Shown: positions 1 through 5,857 of the stretch, piece after piece | Numbering within the stretch: position 1 is the first letter of the stretch | Layout of the letters: the number at the start of each line of letters is the position of its first letter | Assembly: GCA_005883865.1 (NCBI GenBank) | Contig: VBAO01000342.1 | Span: 1 to 6,043 of the forward strand | Direction: 5' to 3' | Source of the DNA: Candidatus Segetimicrobium genomatis | Lineage (GTDB): Bacteria > Sysuimicrobiota > Sysuimicrobiia > Sysuimicrobiales > Segetimicrobiaceae | DNA length: 6,043 nucleotides | Translations under genes and position numbers: made by a program | Notes under the pieces: model-generated | The model's input: only the letters and a program-made list of their open reading frames with translations | What the model was told of the DNA's origin: nothing | Database searches by the model: none

Positions 1-136
1 GGATGCCCGCTGGCGCCGTCTGCAGGTGGGTCTGGCTGGGGTCGCCGCGGCGATCGGGGTCGCCGTCGTAGTCGGCGTCACCTCCCACCTTGCGCGCTCG
101 AACGAAGCGCTGGTCCGAATGCTGATTCCATTCTGA
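1..136 (+). CDS. C-terminal fragment of a probable polysaccharide co-polymerase (Wzz/GumC-like chain-length protein)
   Basis: The reading frame is open from the window edge (codons from base 2) to TGA at 134-136, giving 44 residues with no start in view. The piece has a basic stretch (RWRR), then about 20 strongly hydrophobic residues (roughly 8-27, rich in A, V and G) that form one transmembrane helix, then a short polar tail ending LIPF. Wzz-type co-polymerases end in just this way, with a second transmembrane helix and a short cytoplasmic tail. The gene lies 16 bases upstream of a CpsD-like kinase, the usual partner of a separately encoded co-polymerase. Identity is inferred mainly from position. 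Too little is present to exclude another membrane protein. The family's role would be to control polymer chain length and activate the kinase at the inner membrane. Confidence 0.55.
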   Translation, partial: DARWRRLQVGLAGVAAAIGVAVVVGVTSHLARSNEALVRMLIPF

Positions 137-142
137 CGGCCC

Positions 143-148
143 AGGGGA
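143..148 (+). promoter_or_regulatory. Ribosome binding site of the tyrosine kinase gene
   Basis: AGGGGA lies four bases upstream of the ATG at 153, in the 16-base gap after the preceding stop codon. The spacing is slightly short but supports the start at 153. Another in-frame ATG at 195 (residue 15) has purine-rich GAGAG upstream of it and cannot be excluded. Confidence 0.4.
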
Positions 149-152
149 TTCC

Positions 153-1028
153 ATGCCTATCAGACCTGATGTGGTGAGAGATGAGCGAGAGAGCATGCGT
201 TATGCGATGGCTCCCCGCGTCGTGCCGGCGTCGGCACCGGCGCGCCAGGACGAGTGGCGTCAGGCGGACGAGCATTTGGCGTCCCTCCTCGATCCGTCGT
301 CGTGGGAGGCCGATCGATATCGGATCCTCCGCCATCTGGTGGAACGGAATCACGCCACGAAGAGGCTGATCGCGGTCACGAGCGCCTTGGCCGGCGACGG
401 GAAGACGACGACGGCGATTAACCTGGCCGGCGCGCTCTCCCAGGCCCCCGATACCCGCATTCTGCTCTCGGATCTCGATCTGCGGACGCCGTCGGTGGGG
501 GATCGCCTGGGGTTGGTCTCCCAGAGTCCCGGCCTCGTCGACCTGATACTCGACCCCACCCTCGCGCTGGGCGATGTGGTCCGACGGCATCCCCGGTTCC
601 GCCTGGAGGTCCTGCCGGCCGGTCGTCCCCTGGCGGTGCCATACGAGCTGCTGAAGTCCCCGCGGCTGGAGGAGCTCTTCCAGGAGATGCGTCAGCGGTA
701 CGACTACGTCGTGCTGGATACGCCTCCGCTGGTGCCCGTCCCGGACTCCCGCCTGATCGCAGACCAAGTGGACGGCTTGGTGATGGTCGTGACGGCGCAC
801 CGGACCCCGCGTGCGCTCCTCGAGGACGCCCTGAACCAGATGGAGCCCGCCAAGGTCATCGGCATCGTCTTCAACCGCGACGATCACCCCGTCCAGGGCT
901 ATTACGGCTACTCCTACCATGGCGACGGCGACGGCCATTACCACGGCCACGGGCGCCGCTCTGGGAGGCAGGCACGCGACGCATGGACCTCTCTTCTTGA
1001 GAAGATCCGGCGCGTGTTTGTTGGCTGA
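153..1028 (+). CDS. CpsD/CapB-type bacterial tyrosine autokinase (BY-kinase), polysaccharide biosynthesis
   Basis: A 291-residue cytoplasmic P-loop protein. The BY-kinase signatures appear in order. An oligomerisation-type motif DRYRILR is at 54-60, in place of the usual ExxRxxR. Walker A, AGDGKTTT, is at 80-87 with the lysine at 84. Walker A', LLSDLDLR, is at 104-111 (D107, D109, R111). Walker B, VVLDTPP, is at 186-192. The C-terminus carries a tyrosine cluster (Y250, Y251, Y253, Y255, Y263) in a Gly/His-rich stretch, the usual autophosphorylation region. There is no transmembrane segment, so this is the split form in which a separate membrane co-polymerase activates the kinase; the fragment directly upstream is the likely partner. 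By family knowledge, cycles of tyrosine phosphorylation control polymer length and export. The stop TGA (1026-1028) abuts the next ATG, which points to translational coupling. The family is clear; kinase activity as opposed to a MinD-like ATPase role is inferred from the motifs. Confidence 0.9.
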   Translation: MPIRPDVVRDERESMRYAMAPRVVPASAPARQDEWRQADEHLASLLDPSSWEADRYRILRHLVERNHATKRLIAVTSALAGDGKTTTAINLAGALSQAPDTRILLSDLDLRTPSVGDRLGLVSQSPGLVDLILDPTLALGDVVRRHPRFRLEVLPAGRPLAVPYELLKSPRLEELFQEMRQRYDYVVLDTPPLVPVPDSRLIADQVDGLVMVVTAHRTPRALLEDALNQMEPAKVIGIVFNRDDHPVQGYYGYSYHGDGDGHYHGHGRRSGRQARDAWTSLLEKIRRVFVG

Positions 1029-1691
1029 ATGGCGATCATCGAGGCACTCGTCCGAGGCGAGGCCGGGTCTTCCTACCGGCCGGAAGTTCGTCCGGCCAAG
1101 CGGGCGCTGGACATCAGTCTCGCCCTCGTCTGCGGCCTCCTGACCCTCCCGCTGCTCTTTGCCATCGTTGTCTTGATCGTGCTGGACTCCCCCGGGGGAG
1201 TCATCTTTGCTCAAACACGAGTGGGACTGGGCGGCCGACCGTTCAAGCTTTGGAAATTCCGGACGATGGTCCGGAACGCGGAGGGGCGTCTGGCAGAGTA
1301 TCTCACGGCCCATCCGGAATTGCGGGAGGAATGGAATCAGACCCAGAAGCTGCGGAACGATCCCCGGGTCACCCGCGTGGGCCGTTTGTTGCGCAAGACC
1401 AGCCTCGACGAGCTCCCGCAATTGTGGAACGTGCTGCGGGGCGACATGAGTCTCGTCGGTCCGCGGCCCATCGTCTCGGATGAAATCTCTCGGTACGGCG
1501 AGAACTTTTTCCTCTACACTCGGGTGCGCCCTGGGTTCACCGGCCTCTGGCAGGTGTCCGGGCGAAACGACACCAGTTACACTCAGCGGGTGGCGCTCGA
1601 CAGTTACTATGTGCGCCATTGGTCCTTGTGGCTCGACTTCTCGATCTTGGCGCGCACCGTGCCGTTGGTTCTCGGCCGGGGCGCCTATTGA
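1029..1691 (+). CDS. Undecaprenyl-phosphate sugar-1-phosphate transferase (monotopic phosphoglycosyl transferase, bacterial sugar transferase family)
   Basis: A 220-residue protein that should catalyse the first membrane step of glycan assembly, moving a sugar-1-phosphate from a UDP-sugar to undecaprenyl phosphate. The N-terminal KRALDIS (24-30) leads into one hydrophobic segment (about 28-52) with a central proline (P41), as in the re-entrant helix of the PglC-type enzymes. Then follow FAQTRVGLGGRPF (60-72), KFRTM (76-80), and SLDELPQLWNVLRGDMSLVG (125-144), which holds the D127-E128 pair matching the catalytic Asp-Glu dyad of PglC. RPGFTGLWQVSGRN is at 167-180, and the end GRGAY is typical of the family. 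Only the catalytic domain is present. The four-helix N-terminal domain of WcaJ/WbaP-size members (about 460-480 residues) is missing, a common compact form. Sugar specificity cannot be read from the sequence. The ATG directly follows the kinase stop and no Shine-Dalgarno is visible, so translation is probably coupled. Confidence 0.93.
   Translation: MAIIEALVRGEAGSSYRPEVRPAKRALDISLALVCGLLTLPLLFAIVVLIVLDSPGGVIFAQTRVGLGGRPFKLWKFRTMVRNAEGRLAEYLTAHPELREEWNQTQKLRNDPRVTRVGRLLRKTSLDELPQLWNVLRGDMSLVGPRPIVSDEISRYGENFFLYTRVRPGFTGLWQVSGRNDTSYTQRVALDSYYVRHWSLWLDFSILARTVPLVLGRGAY
1185..1202. repeat. 18-bp perfect palindrome inside the sugar transferase gene
   Basis: GACTCCCCCGGGGGAGTC is perfectly self-complementary with no loop, centred between 1193 and 1194. 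It encodes the conserved D-S-P-G-G-V of the sugar transferase, so much of it may follow from protein constraint plus GC-rich codon choice. It lacks a loop and a T-run, so it is not a terminator. Confidence 0.5.
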
Positions 1692-1694
1692 GCC

Positions 1695-1961
1695 GTGCTG
1701 CCTGATCCGATGCAACAGCCACCCCCATTCGACGGTCTGGTCTGTCCCCAAGGCGGTGACCGGGTCCACCTGTGGGACCTGCTGCGCGACTTATGCCCGC
1801 GCCAGGGCGCCGCACTGCTGCTGCGGGCCGGGTTTCGGTTGCCCAGGCAGACGGTGGCCGCAGTGCTGGGCGTGCCGCAGAACTCCGTCGGCTGGCTGTG
1901 CGAGCAGGCGCTCGAGACGCTGCGGGCGCGGGCGGACATCGCGCGGGCCAATCGACGATGA
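1695..1961 (+). CDS. Small protein resembling a stand-alone sigma-70 region 4 (helix-turn-helix)
   Basis: An 88-residue frame starting at GTG 1695, or alternatively at ATG 1710 (residue 6). Residues about 28-80 follow the sigma-70 region 4 pattern. LLRDLCPRQGAALLLR (29-44) matches the usual 'L-PRQR-VLLLR' first helices. LPRQTVAAVLGVPQNSVGWL (49-68) matches the 'LSYEEIAEILGIPEGTVKSRL' helix-turn-helix, and EQALETLRA (70-78) matches the closing helix. There is no region 2, so it cannot be a normal sigma factor; it may be a DNA-binding regulator or a degenerate relic. Two cysteines (C17, C34) stand in CP dipeptides near the N-terminus. It begins three bases after the transferase stop, in the same frame, and its TGA overlaps the next ATG (ATGA at 1958-1961), so it is embedded in the operon. 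The close packing and domain match argue that it is a real gene. Its role in controlling this locus is only inferred. Confidence 0.65.
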   Translation: MLPDPMQQPPPFDGLVCPQGGDRVHLWDLLRDLCPRQGAALLLRAGFRLPRQTVAAVLGVPQNSVGWLCEQALETLRARADIARANRR

Positions 1962-3235
1962 GCCAGCCTCACGCCGTGGCTGAGGGGGCGCTGAGCGAAC
2001 GCCTGCGGGGTCACACCGCGCGGGTGAGCGTCGTCGGTCAAGGGTATGTGGGGCTCCCGCTGGCCGTGGAGCTGGCACGCGCGGGCTTCACCGTACGGGG
2101 GATCGACACCAACGTCGACCGGATCGAAGCCCTCAACGCCGGGCGCCCGCACACCCCGGACGTCGAGAGCCAAGAGCTCGCGGCGCTGCTCCGAGCCGGT
2201 CGCTACAGGCCGACGGCGGATTTTGCGGTCCTCGCGGACAGCGACGTCGTGATCATCTGTGTGCCAACGCCGCTGGGCAAGTCAAAGGATCCGGATATTT
2301 CCTTCGTCGCCGCGGCGGCGGCCGAGGTCGCGGCCCGCTTCCGGCCCGGCCAACTGGTGATCCTGGAAAGCACCACCTACCCCGGCACCACCGAGGAGCT
2401 CCTCCTGTCTCTTTTCGAGGCGCGCGGCGCCGTCGTGGGGGAAAACGTGTTTCTCGCCTTCTCGCCCGAGCGGATCGATCCCGGCAACCGCGCCTTCAAG
2501 CTCCGGGACATCACGAAAGTGGTCGGGGGCGTCACGCCGGCCTGCACGCGCCTTGCGGCGCTTCTCTACCTGGCCAAGTTGTACGAAAACGTCTTCCGGA
2601 ACGTCAACATCGCCTTGGCGAACGAGTTCGCGCTCATGTGCCGCCGCCTTGGTGTCAACACCCGCGAGGTGATCGAGGCGGCCGCCACCAAGCCGTTCGG
2701 GTTCCTCCCATTCTACCCCGGGCCGGGAATCGGTGGGCACTGCATCCCAATCGATCCCAGCTACCTTGCCTGGAAGGTGCGGCTCAACGGCTATGAGGCC
2801 CGCTTCATCCACCTGGCCGACGAGATCAACCGCGCCATGCCCGCCTATGTGGTCGAGCTCGTGGAGGAGAGCCTGAATCGCCAGCGCCGTTGTCTCAACG
2901 GCTCCCGGATTCTGGCGCTCGGGGTGGCGTACAAGCGCGGGGTAGGCGACACACGGGAGTCCCCCGCCCTTGAGGTGCTCGCGCAGCTCCAGCAGCGCGG
3001 GGCGGAGATCCGGTACGCGGACCCCTACGTCCCCTCGGTCGTCGTCGACGGGAACGTCCTCAATGCCGTCGGGCTCAGCGATCAGGAACTCTCCGCGGCC
3101 GACTGCGTGGTCATTCTCACGGATCATCTGGAATTTGACTACCGGCGGGTGGTGGAGATCGCCCCCCTCGTCGTCGATACCCGAAATGCCACGTGGGAAT
3201 GTCCCGCGGCGCCCGGACGGGTCACCAGACTGTAG
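1958..3235 (+). CDS. UDP-sugar 6-dehydrogenase, WbpA/UDP-N-acetylglucosamine dehydrogenase type
   Basis: A 425-residue NAD-dependent enzyme expected to oxidise C6 of a UDP-sugar, probably UDP-GlcNAc, twice to give the uronic acid precursor. The N-terminal Rossmann motif GQGYVGLPLA is at 27-36, CVPTPLGK at 101-108, ESTTYPGTTEE at 137-147, and FSPERIDPGN at 168-177. K207 and N211 begin the central helix. ATKPFGFLPFYPGPGIGGHC (243-262) ends at the catalytic C262, with D266 after it. The C-terminal UDP-binding domain includes LGVAYKRGVGDTRESP (321-336). The ATKPFGF and ERIDPGN signatures favour the UDP-GlcNAc/WbpA branch over UDP-glucose dehydrogenase. Compared with my recollection of WbpA, about 17 residues between Y204 and L205 are absent (see findings). 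The ATG at 1958 overlaps the upstream stop; a longer in-frame start at 1772 would run through the small gene and is not used. The family is certain; the substrate and activity are not. Confidence 0.92.
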   Translation: MSQPHAVAEGALSERLRGHTARVSVVGQGYVGLPLAVELARAGFTVRGIDTNVDRIEALNAGRPHTPDVESQELAALLRAGRYRPTADFAVLADSDVVIICVPTPLGKSKDPDISFVAAAAAEVAARFRPGQLVILESTTYPGTTEELLLSLFEARGAVVGENVFLAFSPERIDPGNRAFKLRDITKVVGGVTPACTRLAALLYLAKLYENVFRNVNIALANEFALMCRRLGVNTREVIEAAATKPFGFLPFYPGPGIGGHCIPIDPSYLAWKVRLNGYEARFIHLADEINRAMPAYVVELVEESLNRQRRCLNGSRILALGVAYKRGVGDTRESPALEVLAQLQQRGAEIRYADPYVPSVVVDGNVLNAVGLSDQELSAADCVVILTDHLEFDYRRVVEIAPLVVDTRNATWECPAAPGRVTRL

Positions 3236-4371
3236 GCCGCTCCCGGTCGTCCGAACGCCGACTGCTCCTCGCGTGTGTCCGCCGGGGGGACGCCCTCGTC
3301 GACATTCAGGCGCTGCTCGGGTCCGGGCTCGACTGGGAGCGAATGTTGGATGAGGCCACGCGCCACGGCGTCGCCCCGCTGGTCTACTCCACGCTCAGGA
3401 CGGCGACCGGCCGCGCGTCGGTTCCGCCCGCCGTCATGGAGCGGCTCGCGCGGCTGTACTATCAGCAGGCTGCGCTGAACGGGCGGCGCTACGCCGAGTT
3501 GAGGAAGATCGTGAAGGGGTGCGCGCGGGCCGGGATCCGCGTCCTCGTGCTGAAGGGCGCGGCGATTGCGGAGCGGGTGTATGGAAACATCGCGCTATGC
3601 CCGATGCAAGACCTGGACATCCTGGTCGGGAGGAGCGACCTCGACGCGACGGACCGCTTCCTCCGTGAAATGGGATACGTGCCCGACGAAGGTCATCATT
3701 CAGCCACATGGTACCGGGATCATCATCACCATCTCCCCCCGTACGTCCGACCCGACGGATGGGCCAGGGTCGAGGTGCACCATCACATTCTCCCCCCTCC
3801 CGCTTCGGTGCGCATCCCGATCGAGGATCTCTGGCGGCGTGCCGGCCCGCTGGCGGCCGGTGGTGAAGCCCTGGGCTTGTGTCCCGAGGATCTCCTCCTC
3901 CACCTGTGCCTCCACGTTTCCCTGCAACACCAATTTTGCCTGGGATTGCGACCGTTCTGTGAGATCGCGGCGACCATGAGACACTACGGTGAAGGAATCG
4001 ATTGGGAGCAGGTTCGCCATCGTACCTGCCGGTGGGGGGTGCGGAAGTCCGTCTATCTCACCCTTCGTCTGGCCCAGGACTTGGCGGGCGCCGCCGTGCC
4101 GAACGGGCTGTTGGACGCTCTTTACCCCGAGGGATTCGACCCCCAGGTCATCGACTGGGCCAGGGCGCAAGTCTTCGCCGACGAGCGTCCGATCCGATCC
4201 CTGCCCTCGACCCTTGCGCAGCTGCGCGGACGCGTTCCCTTCACCGAAAGACATGGCGGAAATGTATCGGACGTCCCCAGGCTCGAAGCGGATCTATCTC
4301 TACTATCCGGTCCGGTGGAGGGATCTTCTGCGGCACCACGGCCGCTCGGCGTGGCGGCTCCTGCGGCGTGA
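3199..4371 (+). CDS. NTP_transf_5-type nucleotidyltransferase family protein, probable frameshift near the 3' end
   Basis: Encodes 390 residues from ATG 3199 (GTG 3193 is also possible), overlapping the dehydrogenase end by 37 bases in another frame. The N-terminal part (SERRLLLACVR, then LDWERMLDEATRHGVAPLVY) and the core VLVLKGAAIAERVY...CPMQDLDILV match the uncharacterised nucleotidyltransferase family often found in capsule and exopolysaccharide loci. K119-G120 and the carboxylates D138 and D140 form the nucleotidyltransferase-like motif. E192 in RVEVHHH is a plausible third acidic residue. Two histidine runs (175-178 and 194-196) stand out. The family's substrate is unknown; none is proposed. 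After about residue 346 the reading frame loses family resemblance and ends in a low-complexity tail (SSAAPRPLGVAAPAA). The expected C-terminus continues in the next frame to 4447. The protein as read is therefore probably truncated and mis-tailed, either by a real mutation or by a base-calling error. Confidence 0.75.
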   Translation: MSRGARTGHQTVGRSRSSERRLLLACVRRGDALVDIQALLGSGLDWERMLDEATRHGVAPLVYSTLRTATGRASVPPAVMERLARLYYQQAALNGRRYAELRKIVKGCARAGIRVLVLKGAAIAERVYGNIALCPMQDLDILVGRSDLDATDRFLREMGYVPDEGHHSATWYRDHHHHLPPYVRPDGWARVEVHHHILPPPASVRIPIEDLWRRAGPLAAGGEALGLCPEDLLLHLCLHVSLQHQFCLGLRPFCEIAATMRHYGEGIDWEQVRHRTCRWGVRKSVYLTLRLAQDLAGAAVPNGLLDALYPEGFDPQVIDWARAQVFADERPIRSLPSTLAQLRGRVPFTERHGGNVSDVPRLEADLSLLSGPVEGSSAAPRPLGVAAPAA

Positions 4372-4447
4372 CGACGCCATGATGGATCTGGCCGAGCGAG
4401 AGAATCAGAAGGCCGCCCTGAGCGAGTGGCTGGCCTCCGTTCAGTGA
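4237..4447 (+). pseudogene. Displaced C-terminal part of the upstream nucleotidyltransferase gene (+1 frame)
   Basis: In the frame one base ahead of the preceding gene, this stretch reads PSPKDMAEMY, then SKRIYLYYPVRWRDLLRHHG, then AWRLLRRDD and LAEREN, ending WLASVQ and TGA at 4445-4447. This is the usual C-terminal pattern of the NTP_transf_5-like proteins (a 'Y-lp-gs--lyl-Yl-rp-dLlrryg' segment, then a basic amphipathic end). Removing one C from CCC at 4237-4239 joins the frames cleanly, giving an intact protein of 415 residues that ends 13 bases before the next gene. It is not an independent gene: no good start or Shine-Dalgarno precedes it. Whether the shift is real, programmed or a sequencing error cannot be decided here. 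Confidence 0.65.
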
Positions 4448-4460
4448 TGGCGGCGAAGTA

Positions 4461-5849
4461 ATGCTGTTCAACAGTCTGGGGTTTCTCTTCGTCTTCCTGC
4501 CGATCACCTACCTGGTGTTTTGGCGACTCACGGGAAAGCTCCCGAGGTACGCAAGCCTGGCGATCAGCGGGTACGTCTTCTACGCGTTCTGGAACTACAA
4601 GTTTTGCGCGCTGATGCTCTTTTCGACGGGGGTCAGCTACCTGGCCGGGCTCGGGTTGCTCCGGTGGCAGGATCCTGCGCGCCGGCGGCTGTGTGTGGTG
4701 CTTCCGGTCGTCACGGATCTGGCGCTGCTGGGATTCTTCAAATACGGCAACTTCGCGGCGGCGAACATCAACGGGATCGCATCGTGGCTCGGCGGCCGGG
4801 CGATGCTCCCCATTCTCCACATCGTGCTTCCGGTCGGCATTTCGTTTTACACGTTTCATACGATCACGTACATCATCGACTCGTACCGGCGCGTGATTAC
4901 CCCCACGCGAAACTTCATCAAATTCGCGGCGTACGTGTCGCTGTTTCCGCAGTTGGTGGCGGGCCCCATCGTGCGATTCCGCCAGATCGAGCAGGATTTC
5001 GAGAATATCGACCGTGCCGGCCACACCGCGGACGCAGACACCGGCTGGTCGTTTTTTGTGATCGGCATGGTGGAAAAAGTTCTCATCGCCGACACGATCG
5101 CCGCGATCATCGATCCGGCATTGGCGAGGTACGCGGAGCTGTCCACGGCCAGCGCGTGGTTGTGTGCGGTCGGGTTCGCCTATCAAGTGTACTTCGATTT
5201 CGCGGGATACAGCGACATGGCCATCGGCCTGGGCTACCTGTTCGGGTTTCGCATCCCTCAGAACTTCAACTCACCCTACAAGGCGACGGACATGGCCGAT
5301 TTGTGGAGGCGCTGGCACATCTCGCTCTCATCGTTCTTTCGCGACTACGTGTACATCCCCCTGGGCGGGAGTCGGTTCTCGAGGCTCGTCACGTCTCGGA
5401 ACCTGATGATCACGATGTTGCTGTGCGGGTTGTGGCACGGCGCGGCCTGGACCTACGTTGTGTTTGGCGCCTATCAGGGAGCGCTGCTCGTGCTGCACCA
5501 GATGATCAGGGGGACATGGGATCGTCTCCCGCTGTGGGCCCGCCGGACCGGAACGTTTGGGTTGTGGGTCGTCGGGCTGACGATCTTTCGGGCGACGGGG
5601 TTCGAGATGACCCGCGCGCTCTTGGGCAAGATGTTCGTGTGGCACGCGGGAGCAGACATCGTCGGCGAAAGCGTGCTGCTCGTCATGCTCGTGCTGGCGG
5701 CCGTCCTCACGCACTGGGGACCAAACAGCTTTGAGCTGAGCCACCGGTGGTCGCCGGCATGGGTGGGGGCGTTCGCGGTGCTCTTCGGGCTCGTCCTGGT
5801 CGTGCTCTACGGGTTCCGGCCGGCGCCGTACATCTACTTCCAATTCTAG
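4461..5849 (+). CDS. MBOAT family membrane O-acyltransferase, AlgI-like
   Basis: A 462-residue polytopic membrane protein, close to the usual length of AlgI-type enzymes (about 460-520), which pass acyl groups across the inner membrane for O-acetylation of exported polysaccharides. The start MLFNSLGFLFVFLPITYLVF is the classic first helix. PVGISFYTFHTITYIIDSYR (124-143), FPQLVAGPIVRF (162-173), FDFAGYSDMAIGLGYLFGF (245-263) and FNSPYKATDMADLWRRWHIS (269-288) follow in family order. H286 and H326 in CGLWHGAAW (322-330) are the two conserved histidines, H326 being the presumed catalytic one. The end YIYFQF is also typical. The ATG lies 13 bases after the frame-corrected end of the upstream gene, with only weak purine-rich sequence (GGCGGCGAAG) before it. 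The next gene, eight bases downstream, looks like its periplasmic partner. The substrate polymer is presumably the one made by this locus (inference). Confidence 0.95.
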   Translation: MLFNSLGFLFVFLPITYLVFWRLTGKLPRYASLAISGYVFYAFWNYKFCALMLFSTGVSYLAGLGLLRWQDPARRRLCVVLPVVTDLALLGFFKYGNFAAANINGIASWLGGRAMLPILHIVLPVGISFYTFHTITYIIDSYRRVITPTRNFIKFAAYVSLFPQLVAGPIVRFRQIEQDFENIDRAGHTADADTGWSFFVIGMVEKVLIADTIAAIIDPALARYAELSTASAWLCAVGFAYQVYFDFAGYSDMAIGLGYLFGFRIPQNFNSPYKATDMADLWRRWHISLSSFFRDYVYIPLGGSRFSRLVTSRNLMITMLLCGLWHGAAWTYVVFGAYQGALLVLHQMIRGTWDRLPLWARRTGTFGLWVVGLTIFRATGFEMTRALLGKMFVWHAGADIVGESVLLVMLVLAAVLTHWGPNSFELSHRWSPAWVGAFAVLFGLVLVVLYGFRPAPYIYFQF

Positions 5850-5857
5850 AGCGGGCG

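Noticed and set aside
137..152. Promoter in the short gap before the kinase gene
   Set aside because: Only 16 bases, holding a ribosome binding site but no room for -35 and -10 elements; the gene is most likely co-transcribed from upstream.
1185..1202. Rho-independent terminator at the GC palindrome
   Set aside because: There is no loop and no T-run after it, and it lies in the middle of a conserved coding motif.
78..1769. Very long open frame (563 residues) on the minus strand opposite the kinase and transferase genes
   Set aside because: It is a GC-driven antisense shadow: composition is rich in R, H, P and Q with no recognisable domain, while the plus strand has two clear conserved proteins there.
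1772..1957. N-terminal extension of the dehydrogenase from an in-frame ATG at 1772
   Set aside because: The extension is Ala/Arg-rich, unlike any dehydrogenase N-terminus, and overlaps the sigma-region-4-like frame. Starting at 1958 gives a normal distance to the Rossmann motif.
2282..3127. Minus-strand open frame (281 residues) opposite the dehydrogenase
   Set aside because: No recognisable motif; it mirrors the codon pattern of the conserved dehydrogenase on the plus strand.
4122..5186. Long minus-strand open frame (354 residues) opposite the nucleotidyltransferase end and the MBOAT gene
   Set aside because: No domain or membrane pattern, charged low-complexity composition, and the plus strand carries an unmistakable MBOAT protein.
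4520..5734. Plus-strand 404-residue open frame inside the MBOAT gene
   Set aside because: Out-of-frame shadow with basic low-complexity sequence; the MBOAT frame has all family motifs.
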